A stretch of 14,355 bases of DNA. It comes from Holophagaceae bacterium UBA706 (GTDB lineage: Bacteria > Acidobacteriota > Holophagae > Holophagales > Holophagaceae). Shown here one piece after another: positions 8,706 to 14,355 of the stretch. Below the pieces are notes generated by a model. The model worked only from the letters and a program-made list of their open reading frames with translations. It did no database searches and was not told where the DNA came from. How positions within the stretch are numbered: position 1 is the stretch's first letter; every line of letters starts with the position of its first letter. The DNA is taken from NCBI GenBank assembly GCA_002298155.1, contig DBME01000241.1, forward strand, positions 8,244-22,598, given 5' to 3'. A program made the position numbers and the translations under genes.

Positions 8706-9196
8706 CGTAGGTCCTCCGGGCAACACGCATGCATCGGGTTATGAACAAAAGGGTGGATCAGGTGATGGCAACCTTCGGCGCGTTCGATGCGCTCATGGAT
8801 CTGCCCCCATGACTGAGAAGGCAGACCGACGGCACCATCAGGACCCCAAGGTTGGCGATCCGGACAGCCCTCGAACGAAAGGGTTCAGCGATTACTCCGG
8901 CACAAGGCAGAGTCATTCATATATCATACGAACGATTTATCCGTCTTCACAGCAAGAATGTCACGCTACCCGGCTGACCCCGGAGAGCGGCCACCTTGAC
9001 CTCCGGCGGTTGCCCCGGTGGAGAACCGCACGGACGGCTTCGATCCAGGGCGTGTTTCCGGCTTGAACGGCCGAGAAGCCCCATGATCGACAGGCCTTTC
9101 CGGCGGAATCGGGTGATTGGTTCCGGTTCCTCGTTGAAGTGTGTGGGTGACCCGTTCCTGATACCCCCAAAATGGTCGGGTCGACGGAAGCATGGC
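8706..9196. other. 491-base intergenic region, no convincing gene
   Basis: The stretch lies between two leftward genes and has no reading frame with gene-like codon use and a good ribosome binding site. It contains an AT-rich island at 8913-8940 (about 208-235 bases upstream of the FG-GAP start), the best place for that gene's promoter. It also contains a loose inverted repeat GACCCG/CGGGTC (9149-9154 and 9177-9182), which lies beyond the phosphoesterase stop and has no T tract. I looked for tRNA-like cloverleaf signals and for the cyclic-di-GMP GEMM riboswitch core and saw neither. Confidence 0.5.
8712..8717 (-). promoter_or_regulatory. Ribosome binding site that sets the FG-GAP gene start
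   Basis: GGAGGA on the minus strand stands six to seven bases before ATG at 8705. An upstream in-frame GTG (8726) would lie before it with no comparable site of its own, so the ATG is preferred. Confidence 0.75.
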
Positions 9197-10363
9197 TCAG
9201 CCTTTAGGGAAACCGGGTTGGTTCCCGGAACCGGAGGCCGGCCGCAGGACCAGCAGGGTCAGCTCCTGCGGCACCAGGAAACGGTTGGGCGGGCCCCAGA
9301 CTCCCGTGCCCACGCTGGTGTAGACCCACAGGCCGTCCTCCCTGGACAGCCCCTTGCCGTGCCGCCACAGGGACGGCACCAGGAGGCTCCAGGGGAAGTA
9401 CTGCCCGCCGTGGGTGTGTCCCGAGAGTTGCAGGCGCACCCCGGCAGCCGCCGCGGCGCGGGTGCCGGTGGGCGGATGGAACAGCAGGATGGGCACCGCA
9501 TCCGCAGGGATGCCATCCAGGGCCCGCTCCAGGTCCGGCCCCTGCCCCGTCTGGGCTGCGGTGGGATCGGGCATGCCGGCCACGGCGAGCCGGGCGCCGT
9601 CGTGCTCCAGCACCGCATGGCCGTTGTCCAGGACCCGCCAGCCCATGCCCCGGATCACCTCCAGCCAGCGCCCGACCCCGGAATAGTATTCATGGTTGCC
9701 CGTGACGAAGGCCACGCCATGGCGCGCCCGGATGGCCCCCAGGCGTTCCGCCTTGGGCCGCACCCCGTCAGCCTCGGCGTCCACCAGATCGCCGGTGACC
9801 GCCAGCAGGTCGGGCCGGAGCGCGTTGGCGGCGGCCACCAGATGCTCCACCTGGTACCAGGGCGTCGTCGGACTGAGGTGCAGGTCCGAGATCTGCACGA
9901 TGCGGAAGCCGTCCAGGGCTGCCGGCAGGCCCGTGATGGGGATCTCCACCGTGCGCGTCCGCACCGGCCGCAGGGCCGTGACCAGGCCCAGCAGGGAAGT
10001 GCCCAGGGCTGCCATCGCTGCCACCTTCAGGGCCCAGGGACCCACCTGCACGCCCGAGGCCAAACGCACCAGAGCCTGGATCAGGTCCGCCGCCGCCAGG
10101 TAGACCAGGAAGGTCGAGACCAAGCCGAAGCAGACGTGGCTCAGCCAGAGCAGGGCACCCAGGCGATGGCCCAGGACCGGGACCCGCTGCAGGAGGGTGA
10201 TCAGCAGCATGCCCGCGAGGAGGGATGCGACGGTGATGCGTACGGCGGCGGCGTGGGCCGCCAGGGCCGGCCACAGGGCGATGGAGCGTTCGGCCATGTA
10301 GGTACCGGCGCCGCCCAGCACGAGGAGCAGCACGGAGAAGAAGATTGCAAATCGCAAAAGCAT
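9197..10363 (-). CDS. Membrane-anchored calcineurin-like metallophosphoesterase (YaeI/YkuE/LpxG-like)
   Basis: Predicted metal-dependent phosphohydrolase of 388 residues. Four hydrophobic helices occupy about 4-24, 43-60, 71-93 and 109-131. The catalytic domain (about 140-375) shows every expected metal-site motif: SDLHL (Asp160, His162), GDLVD (Asp192), GNHEYY (Asn223, His224), LFHPP (His296) and SGHTHGGQ (His316, His318). I chose ATG at 10363, which has AGGA six bases upstream and starts at the first helix. A GTG at 10399 overlaps the previous stop by four bases but lacks a good site and would add 12 residues. Relatives include YkuE and LpxG, which act on envelope lipids or UDP-diacylglucosamine; the substrate here is not shown. 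It is the second gene of a probable operon with the acyltransferase (32-base gap), and no terminator with a T tract is seen after it. Confidence 0.9.
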   Translation of the reverse strand: MLLRFAIFFSVLLLVLGGAGTYMAERSIALWPALAAHAAAVRITVASLLAGMLLITLLQRVPVLGHRLGALLWLSHVCFGLVSTFLVYLAAADLIQALVRLASGVQVGPWALKVAAMAALGTSLLGLVTALRPVRTRTVEIPITGLPAALDGFRIVQISDLHLSPTTPWYQVEHLVAAANALRPDLLAVTGDLVDAEADGVRPKAERLGAIRARHGVAFVTGNHEYYSGVGRWLEVIRGMGWRVLDNGHAVLEHDGARLAVAGMPDPTAAQTGQGPDLERALDGIPADAVPILLFHPPTGTRAAAAAGVRLQLSGHTHGGQYFPWSLLVPSLWRHGKGLSREDGLWVYTSVGTGVWGPPNRFLVPQELTLLVLRPASGSGNQPGFPKG

Positions 10364-10369
10364 ATCGAT

Positions 10370-10373
10370 TCCT
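10370..10373 (-). promoter_or_regulatory. Ribosome binding site supporting the phosphoesterase ATG
   Basis: AGGA on the minus strand lies six bases before ATG at 10363, within the 32-base gap after the acyltransferase stop. It favours this start over the GTG at 10399. Confidence 0.5.
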
Positions 10374-10395
10374 GGTTGAAGGATTGTGAACAGGC

Positions 10396-11658
10396 TCACC
10401 CCAAAGCAGGCTGGGCGTGCAGGTCATACCACCCCTGCGTGAAGGGTCTTCGCATGGGAACGGATTCCGGCCGCAGGCGGGGCGCGATGATCCGGGCCGC
10501 CTGGTTCGGAAGGCAGTCGCGGTGGCGCAGGTAGCAGACCTGCTCCACAGGCTCGGCGCCGAGGGTGCTCTTGATCTCGCAGGCGGTGCGTCCGTAGTGG
10601 AGCTGACGGCATCCTCGCGTGATGGCGAGGTCCAGGTAGTCGCAAAGCAGGCGCGGGTAGATGGAAAGCTCCGAGTTGCGTGCGTAGTCCAGACCCACGA
10701 GGTGCGCTTCCAGGATTCCCTCCCACACGAAGCCGGTGAGGAAGCCGACCAGAACGCCTTCCTGGAAGTAGCCGCGGAGAATGAACTCCGGCCCCAGGGT
10801 CCGGCGCAGGTTAAGGAACGTGGCGAATGTCGGCTTGCCGAGGCGGTTTTCGGCTCTTTGGTGGACCGCGTTGAACAGTTCCATCCAGCGATCCTGGAAG
10901 CGGATGAGGTCCTCGGCGGGGAGGTCCCTGACCTGCAGGGTTCGGGACTTGGCATAGGCGCGCCGGGCCTTCACCCGGTACTTCGAGGCCAGGCAACCTA
11001 GGTAGGTCTCAAGGCAGTCCCAGGACGGGTCCAGCCGCAGCACCATTGCGGGCTCCAGGCCCAGTTCCGCGAACGCGTGTCGGCCCAGGCTCTCACCAAA
11101 GGGATTGGCAGCCGGGTCCAGGTCCTTGATGAGGACGCCATCGATGGTCCCGGTTCCCTCGAACTCGCGCTGCACCGCGGACAGCGCCGCAAGGAGGGCT
11201 TCCATCGCCTGGCGGGGTTCGATGTCGGGAGCGAAATGGAAGCCGTGTTCCCCGGCAGCCATCGGGTTGCCGCAAACCAGCACCTGGAAGTCCAGGGGCC
11301 GCTCCGCAAGGCGCAGGCTGCGGGCGAGGAAGGACAGCACGGGGCGACCCTGGAACCGCTCCCCCAGCGGCCTCCCCTGGAAGCGGGTCCGCTGGAAGCA
11401 GGCCACCCCAACCAGCCGCTCGCCCTCATGGAAGGTGGCGTAGCGCACGGCCTCCCCCGGCGGCAGGCCGCCCTCCACGGCCCGGAGATAGGGGCGCTGC
11501 AGGAACGGACTCGCGGACGCCACCAGGGCGTCCCAGGCGGATCCCTCGGGGGCATCGATGACATTCAGGACGCGGAACCCCAAGGTGGAACTGACGTGGC
11601 ACCCGTGCCGGAGCAGACAGGCCTTTGAAGCGGTCGGATGGGATGCGGAATGGGTCAT
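10396..11658 (-). CDS. GNAT-fold N-acyltransferase, FemAB/BioF2-like
   Basis: Cytoplasmic protein of 420 residues with two halves, as in FemAB-like double-GNAT proteins. The first half (about 30-200) includes VGVACFQR and FQVLVCGNP. The second (about 205-380) has the most GNAT-like part: a basic stretch SKYRVKARRAYAKSR, then strands ILRGYFQEGVLVGFLTGF, LEAHLVGLDYARN, a helix YPRLLCDYLDLAITRGC and the LHYGRTACEIKSTLGA segment typical of acetyltransferase family 6 (PF13480). It likely transfers an acyl or aminoacyl group to an amine, possibly on an envelope precursor; the substrate cannot be read from sequence. Start: ATG at 11658 with AAGGA nine bases upstream (11668-11672). The stop lies 32 bases before the phosphoesterase ATG, suggesting cotranscription. 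A TetR-type palindrome lies 37-54 bases upstream of the start, so repression by the neighbouring regulator is likely. Confidence 0.8.
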   Translation of the reverse strand: MTHSASHPTASKACLLRHGCHVSSTLGFRVLNVIDAPEGSAWDALVASASPFLQRPYLRAVEGGLPPGEAVRYATFHEGERLVGVACFQRTRFQGRPLGERFQGRPVLSFLARSLRLAERPLDFQVLVCGNPMAAGEHGFHFAPDIEPRQAMEALLAALSAVQREFEGTGTIDGVLIKDLDPAANPFGESLGRHAFAELGLEPAMVLRLDPSWDCLETYLGCLASKYRVKARRAYAKSRTLQVRDLPAEDLIRFQDRWMELFNAVHQRAENRLGKPTFATFLNLRRTLGPEFILRGYFQEGVLVGFLTGFVWEGILEAHLVGLDYARNSELSIYPRLLCDYLDLAITRGCRQLHYGRTACEIKSTLGAEPVEQVCYLRHRDCLPNQAARIIAPRLRPESVPMRRPFTQGWYDLHAQPALG

Positions 11659-11694
11659 GGGAAACGGTCCTTACTTTGCGGAATCCAGAATGAA

Positions 11695-11712
11695 TGGGTG
11701 TCTAGTCAGTCA
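11695..11712. promoter_or_regulatory. Second TetR-operator-like palindrome, upstream of the acyltransferase gene
   Basis: TGGGTGTCTAGTCAGTCA is an imperfect 18-bp palindrome (six of nine pairs). Its right half and axis, CTAGTCAGTCA, match the site upstream of tetR exactly over 11 bases. It sits between the tetR terminator-like hairpin and the acyltransferase ribosome binding site, the expected place for an operator. Any promoter here is weak by eye (ATGACT as -35, no good -10). Confidence 0.6.
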
Positions 11713-11722
11713 TAATCCGTGC

Positions 11723-11747
11723 AAAAAAAATCAGGCGAGCATCCGCC
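11723..11747 (-). terminator. Intrinsic-terminator-like hairpin at the end of tetR
   Basis: On the minus strand, GGCG-GATGCT-CGCC (11734-11747; a G-T pair could extend the stem to five) is followed directly by the tetR stop codon TGA (11731-11733) and then eight T (11723-11730). The stem is short, but the T8 tract is unusual in this GC-rich window. The hairpin is formed by the last codons of the gene. It would separate tetR transcription from the acyltransferase operon. Confidence 0.5.
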
Positions 11748-12297
11748 AGAAGGCCTCGAAGGCTTCCCTGCCATGCGCTTCGGCACGGTCCGGGTCCTGG
11801 ACCGCGAAGTCGATGGTCGCGTCCGCCAGCGCGTTCATAAGGGTGAGGACGAACGTCAGGGGAACCTCCCGCATGGGGCCGGCCACGCGGATCCCCTCCA
11901 GAAGGTCCAGGACGTTTGCGAAGGATGCCCCGACGATCTGGCGACTCGCCGGCGTGATGGCGTCCGATACGCACAGGTGCGCAAGCGCCCGGCGCTTCTC
12001 CGGGCAGGCTCGCGCCCACTCCAGCCAGCGGGTCCACAGGTGCAGCACTTGGGTTCGGGCGTCGCTGCCGGTGGGAAGATCGGCCACAGCCAGGGAGGCC
12101 ATTTCGACCTTGAGTTCCAGGTAGAGCTGGTCAAGCAGTTCGTTCTTCGTCTTGAAGTAGGTGAAGAGGGACCCGTTGGAGATGCCGGCCGCCTTGGCGA
12201 TGGCGGCCGTCGGCGCACCCAGCCCCTGGGCGGCGATGACCCGGGTGGCCGCCGCCAGGATGGCGCTCCGCTTGTCATCGCTTTTCGGTCTGGCCAT
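11731..12297 (-). CDS. TetR/AcrR-family transcriptional repressor
   Basis: Dimeric DNA-binding repressor, 188 residues. The N-terminal helix-turn-helix is clear at about 8-60: KRSAILAAATRVIAAQG, then TAAIAKAAGISNGSLFTYF with the usual recognition-helix GSLFTYF ending and KTKNELLDQLY. The rest is an all-helical ligand and dimer domain (WTRWLEWARACPEKRRALAHL). The effector is unknown. I set the start at ATG 12297, giving the common MARPKSDDKR opening. A GTG at 12306 would add three residues and has AAGG six bases upstream, so it remains possible. The upstream palindrome at 12333-12350 overlaps its promoter and recurs before the acyltransferase gene, so autoregulation and control of the downstream operon are inferred. 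The gene ends in a hairpin and T tract. Confidence 0.92.
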   Translation of the reverse strand: MARPKSDDKRSAILAAATRVIAAQGLGAPTAAIAKAAGISNGSLFTYFKTKNELLDQLYLELKVEMASLAVADLPTGSDARTQVLHLWTRWLEWARACPEKRRALAHLCVSDAITPASRQIVGASFANVLDLLEGIRVAGPMREVPLTFVLTLMNALADATIDFAVQDPDRAEAHGREAFEAFWRMLA

Positions 12298-12324
12298 CGT
12301 CCTCACCCTGTACCTTGGGAAAGT

Positions 12325-12351
12325 TTTATAGCTGATTGGCTAGTCAGTCAA
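12325..12351 (-). promoter_or_regulatory. Promoter of tetR
   Basis: Minus strand TTGACT (12346-12351) and TATAAA (12325-12330) each match the sigma-70 hexamers at five of six positions; the 15-base spacer is short. The -35 box lies within the repeated TGACTGACTAG element, as expected for an autorepressed gene. Confidence 0.55.
12333..12350. promoter_or_regulatory. TetR-operator-like palindrome overlapping the tetR promoter
   Basis: TGATTGGCTAGTCAGTCA is an imperfect 18-bp palindrome centred on CTAG (seven of nine pairs; ideal half TGACTGACT). It fills the spacer and much of the -35 box of the tetR promoter, starting 36 bases upstream of the chosen ATG. Exact recurrence of 11 bases at 11702-11712 supports it as the binding site of the adjacent repressor. 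Confidence 0.65.
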
Positions 12352-12431
12352 GGTGAATTCCGCCGGCCCGGTTTGGAGGGCACTTGTTCTCATCCCTCTT
12401 TTGGCTCCGATAGCTGAGGCCAGAGATGGCC

Positions 12432-12459
12432 TTGACGGGTTTTCACGAGGTATTACATT
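12432..12459 (+). promoter_or_regulatory. Promoter of the toxin-antitoxin operon
   Basis: TTGACG (12432-12437) and TACATT (12454-12459) are separated by 16 bases. The -35 is five of six to consensus and the -10 four of six. The -10 lies inside the 17-bp palindrome. Confidence 0.5.
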
Positions 12460-12466
12460 GTAATAC
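12450..12466. promoter_or_regulatory. Perfect 17-bp palindrome, likely antitoxin operator
   Basis: GTATTACATTGTAATAC has eight-base arms around one central T with no mismatch. It covers the predicted -10 and ends directly against AGAGG (12467-12471), the antitoxin ribosome binding site, six bases before ATG. AbrB/MazE-type antitoxins commonly repress their own operons through such sites; binding here is inferred. Confidence 0.65.
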
Positions 12467-12477
12467 AGAGGTTATTC

Positions 12478-12708
12478 ATGCGTAAAACCGTCAGCCGCCA
12501 CGGCAACTCCTACGCCCTCGTCCTGGAAAGAAGCCTCATGGAGCTTTTGCACATTACTCCCGAAACTCCGCTGGAAGTGACGACGGACGGAAAGTCCCTC
12601 ACCATCACCCCCCAGGTCACCCGCCGGATCACCCCGAACGAGTTGGCGGCCCACGCCATGCTCGCGGAGCAGAAGTATGCTGCCGTGTTTGAGGCTCTCA
12701 GCAAGTGA
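12478..12708 (+). CDS. AbrB/MazE-type antitoxin
   Basis: Small 76-residue protein. Residues 1-45 match the swapped-hairpin AbrB/MazE DNA-binding fold: MRKTVSRHGNSYALVLERSL is the usual opening (basic strand, GNS turn, then helix), followed by LEVTTDGKSLTITP. Residues 49-76 (RRITPNELAAHAMLAEQ onward) form a helical tail that probably wraps the toxin. Start: ATG with AGAGG six bases before. Its stop overlaps the toxin GTG by four bases, implying translational coupling. The role, neutralising the Doc toxin and repressing the operon through the 17-bp palindrome, is inferred from family and layout. Doc is classically partnered by Phd; here the partner has an AbrB-type DNA-binding domain. Confidence 0.88.
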   Translation: MRKTVSRHGNSYALVLERSLMELLHITPETPLEVTTDGKSLTITPQVTRRITPNELAAHAMLAEQKYAAVFEALSK

Positions 12709-13094
12709 ACGAACTTGTCACGCTTGCCCTTGAGGATGTCCTGGAGCTTCATCGCCGCCAGATCGAAGGGTGGGGCGGGGCTGAAGGCATCCACGACCTC
12801 AATGCTATCGAGGCGGCCTGCAATGCACCGAACAACGTCTACTGCTACGAAGGCGGTGACGTTGTGGATTGCGCCGCAGCTTTGATGTGGCACCTCTGCT
12901 CAAACCATGGCTTCCGGGACGGAAACAAACGGGTCGGCGCGGTTGCCGGCATCGTCATGCTGTCCGTAAATGGGGTGGAACTCCCTGGCGACAGGACCTT
13001 TCAATCTGACCTCATCCACCTGATGCTTGGCACGGCGGAAGGGAAAACCTCACGCCAAGATGTGGCCGCATTTCTGCGGAGCAGGATCCAGTAA
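12705..13094 (+). CDS. doc: Doc (death-on-curing) toxin, Fic fold
   Basis: 129 residues, the usual Doc size. The signature HGFRDGNKR (68-76) carries the whole Fic/Doc active-site pattern HxFx(D/N)GNKR with His68, Asp72, Asn74, Lys75 and Arg76, so it should be catalytic. Known Doc toxins phosphorylate elongation factor Tu and halt translation. The N-terminal stretch (about 7-40) and the C-terminal helices (FLRSRI end) match Doc in order. The start is GTG at 12705, inside the last codons of the antitoxin gene (GTGA overlap), with no separate strong ribosome site, as expected for coupling. No internal inhibitory (S/T)xxxE(G/N) helix is evident, so inhibition must come from the partner. The target in this organism is not shown. 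Confidence 0.92.
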   Translation: MNELVTLALEDVLELHRRQIEGWGGAEGIHDLNAIEAACNAPNNVYCYEGGDVVDCAAALMWHLCSNHGFRDGNKRVGAVAGIVMLSVNGVELPGDRTFQSDLIHLMLGTAEGKTSRQDVAAFLRSRIQ

Positions 13095-13351
13095 TCAGGA
13101 CCAGGCGGGGTCTGGCCCGATTGGGAGGCCAAGGTCCGCCAGGAACGGATGGAACAGGGACTGCTGCCCCGCCAACCCGGTCCAGCACTGGAATCGTGGA
13201 GGGAGGCCAGGACTCGTGGAGGCCCGTCTGGGAAAATCGCCTGCCAGCTTCAACCTGGGATCGTCTATTACGGTCTCTTGAGGGATCATCCCATAAGCTT
13301 GGATCAGGAACCAAAGTTCCCCACTCCCCCGCCCCCATCCGAGGATTGGCC

Positions 13352-14355
13352 GTGCCCAAAACCTGTCTGCCTCCCCCATTGCTCGCGTCTGTCCTCGGCC
13401 TCGCGACCTTGTTCCTGGGCTGCGGAGGGGCCAAGGGCACGTCCAACCTGCCAAGCCCCCCCGTGGTCTCCTTGAACGTCACCGCCTACCCTTATGCCCT
13501 TCCGGCCGGCGCCGATCCCCTGTACGACCTGGTTTCCACCCCCCAGTTCGACCCGACCGGGGCCATCTGGTTCATGGACATGAACACGATTGATCGGCGG
13601 ATCGTGAAATTCACTCCGGGCCACGGCACCGAGACCTTCGTCGTGCCCTGTGGCAATGCCGATGGCATCGATTCCCTGGTTCCGGCCGATTCAGGCGGTT
13701 TCTGGTTTCTGGAAATCACACCTCCCCCGGACTATTTTCCCGTGCGGGTCTGGAAGCTCGAGCTTTCCGGGCAGATGACCGCCCATACCGTCTCGGGTCC
13801 CACCAACGCCACCTTGGTCAGTGATGGCTCCATCTGGTATGCCGATATTCCCACGTCGACCCTGAACCGGCTGGGTCCCGATGGCAAGTTGCTGACGGTC
13901 GCGGCCCCCCAGCCCCTGAAGGGCTACGTGCCCCCGCTCGCCGTGCAGGGGCCCGACGGCTGGGTCTGGTTCTGCTCCGGCTCGGGGCTGGCCCGGGTGA
14001 GTTCCTCGGGCGAGGTGCAAGCGGTGGCCCTGTCGCCCCTGCCCACGGAAAGCTACAACCTGGTGGCCGGCCGGAATCAGGACCTGTGGGTGATGAAATA
14101 TCAGAACATCATGACCCCTCCCGGCACGGCCTACTTCTCCTACCGCCTCACCCGGGCCGGAACCCTGGAGAGCTATCCCGTCTACTGCGGCAACCGGCCC
14201 CCCATTCTGGACACCTCGGGCCACTGGTGGGCCATGGACGACGGATGCACCCTCGATTACGAGCCCAATGGCCTGACGGGCGCCTTCCGCCGCTTCGGAA
14301 CCAGCGGCCTGCTCGGCACCGTGTCCTTGGCTCCAGGCTTCGGGATCGTGGATGC
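13352..14355 (+). CDS. Lipoprotein with virginiamycin-B-lyase-like propeller repeats (3' end cut by window edge)
   Basis: An open frame runs from GTG at 13352 to the window edge (334 codons, incomplete). GAGG at 13341-13344 lies seven bases upstream. The signal peptide (LLASVLGLATLFLGC) ends in a lipobox-like FLGC with Cys24, then GGAKGTSN, so the protein is probably a lipoprotein facing the periplasm or cell surface. From about residue 65 it has propeller-type repeats with G(A/S)IWF or similar followed by a short turn and a strand ending in xPDGK or xSSGE: GAIWFMDM, GGFWFLEI, GSIWYADI, GWVWFCSG, DLWVMKY, GHWWAMDD. This is the Vgb/SMP-30-type pattern. True streptogramin lyase activity is unlikely to be deducible, and I claim no substrate. 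In the 257 bases before it, after the toxin gene, I see no terminator with a T tract and no clear promoter. Confidence 0.8.
   Translation, partial: MPKTCLPPPLLASVLGLATLFLGCGGAKGTSNLPSPPVVSLNVTAYPYALPAGADPLYDLVSTPQFDPTGAIWFMDMNTIDRRIVKFTPGHGTETFVVPCGNADGIDSLVPADSGGFWFLEITPPPDYFPVRVWKLELSGQMTAHTVSGPTNATLVSDGSIWYADIPTSTLNRLGPDGKLLTVAAPQPLKGYVPPLAVQGPDGWVWFCSGSGLARVSSSGEVQAVALSPLPTESYNLVAGRNQDLWVMKYQNIMTPPGTAYFSYRLTRAGTLESYPVYCGNRPPILDTSGHWWAMDDGCTLDYEPNGLTGAFRRFGTSGLLGTVSLAPGFGIVD

Noticed and set aside
8961..9170. Short minus-strand frame containing PWIEAVRAVLHRG, faintly like a HARE-type helix
   Set aside because: It has no good ribosome site and only a few residues resemble the pattern. It may be a remnant or chance; not enough to call a gene or pseudogene.
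8996..10534. 512-codon plus-strand open frame across the phosphoesterase gene
   Set aside because: It runs antisense to a gene with all metallophosphoesterase motifs, and its translation is Gln/Arg/His-rich without any recognisable domain.
12432..13094. Toxin-antitoxin pair as part of a mobile element
   Set aside because: No transposase, integrase, terminal repeats or tRNA end are seen nearby, and base composition does not stand out by eye apart from the promoter palindrome.
13027..13482. Open frames on both strands across the toxin end and following gap
   Set aside because: They overlap the Doc and lipoprotein genes, lack ribosome sites and show no domain.

Overview
The window is a GC-rich bacterial chromosome segment. 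Its mix of genes includes a transmembrane Ser/Thr kinase fused to kinesin-light-chain-type TPRs, a very long FG-GAP exported protein with a dockerin-like tail, and propeller lipoproteins. This fits Acidobacteriota best, possibly the Holophagae/Geothrix side. The assignment is inferred from gene style alone; no rRNA or other marker is present. The window holds nine protein genes, two of them cut by its edges. No tRNA, rRNA, CRISPR array, insertion sequence or replication origin was seen.

Left part (1-4332): an edge-truncated lipoprotein gene runs leftward from 704. It is separated by about 340 bases from a rightward 1096-residue membrane kinase with an outer TPR array of strict 42-residue period. 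Two abutting palindromes sit directly upstream of the lipoprotein ribosome binding site. Centre (4431-9196): a leftward gene for a 1424-residue secreted protein converges on the kinase gene. It has 14 FG-GAP units (two groups of seven would suit two beta-propellers), two copies of a small beta module, a fibronectin-type domain, an Ig-like domain and a single EF-hand/dockerin-like motif. A 491-base stretch without a convincing gene lies upstream of it.

Right part (9197-12306): three leftward genes appear to form one regulatory unit. They encode a TetR-family repressor, a FemAB/GNAT-like acyltransferase and a four-helix membrane metallophosphoesterase. The same 11-base sequence (CTAGTCAGTCA) occurs in an imperfect 18-bp palindrome upstream of tetR, where it overlaps a good promoter. 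It occurs again in a second palindrome upstream of the acyltransferase gene, just past a short hairpin with a T8 tract at the end of tetR. The simplest reading is a repressor controlling itself and an envelope-modification operon.

Far right (12432-14355): a compact toxin-antitoxin operon pairs an AbrB/MazE-type antitoxin with a Doc (Fic-fold) toxin, overlapping by 4 bases. It lies behind a perfect 17-bp palindrome that covers the predicted -10 box and abuts the ribosome binding site. After it begins an edge-truncated lipoprotein with virginiamycin-B-lyase-like propeller repeats. No clearly unprecedented system is evident. The most testable novelties are the paired TetR operators with the acyltransferase-phosphoesterase operon, the AbrB-Doc pairing, and the tandem palindrome at the left lipoprotein.
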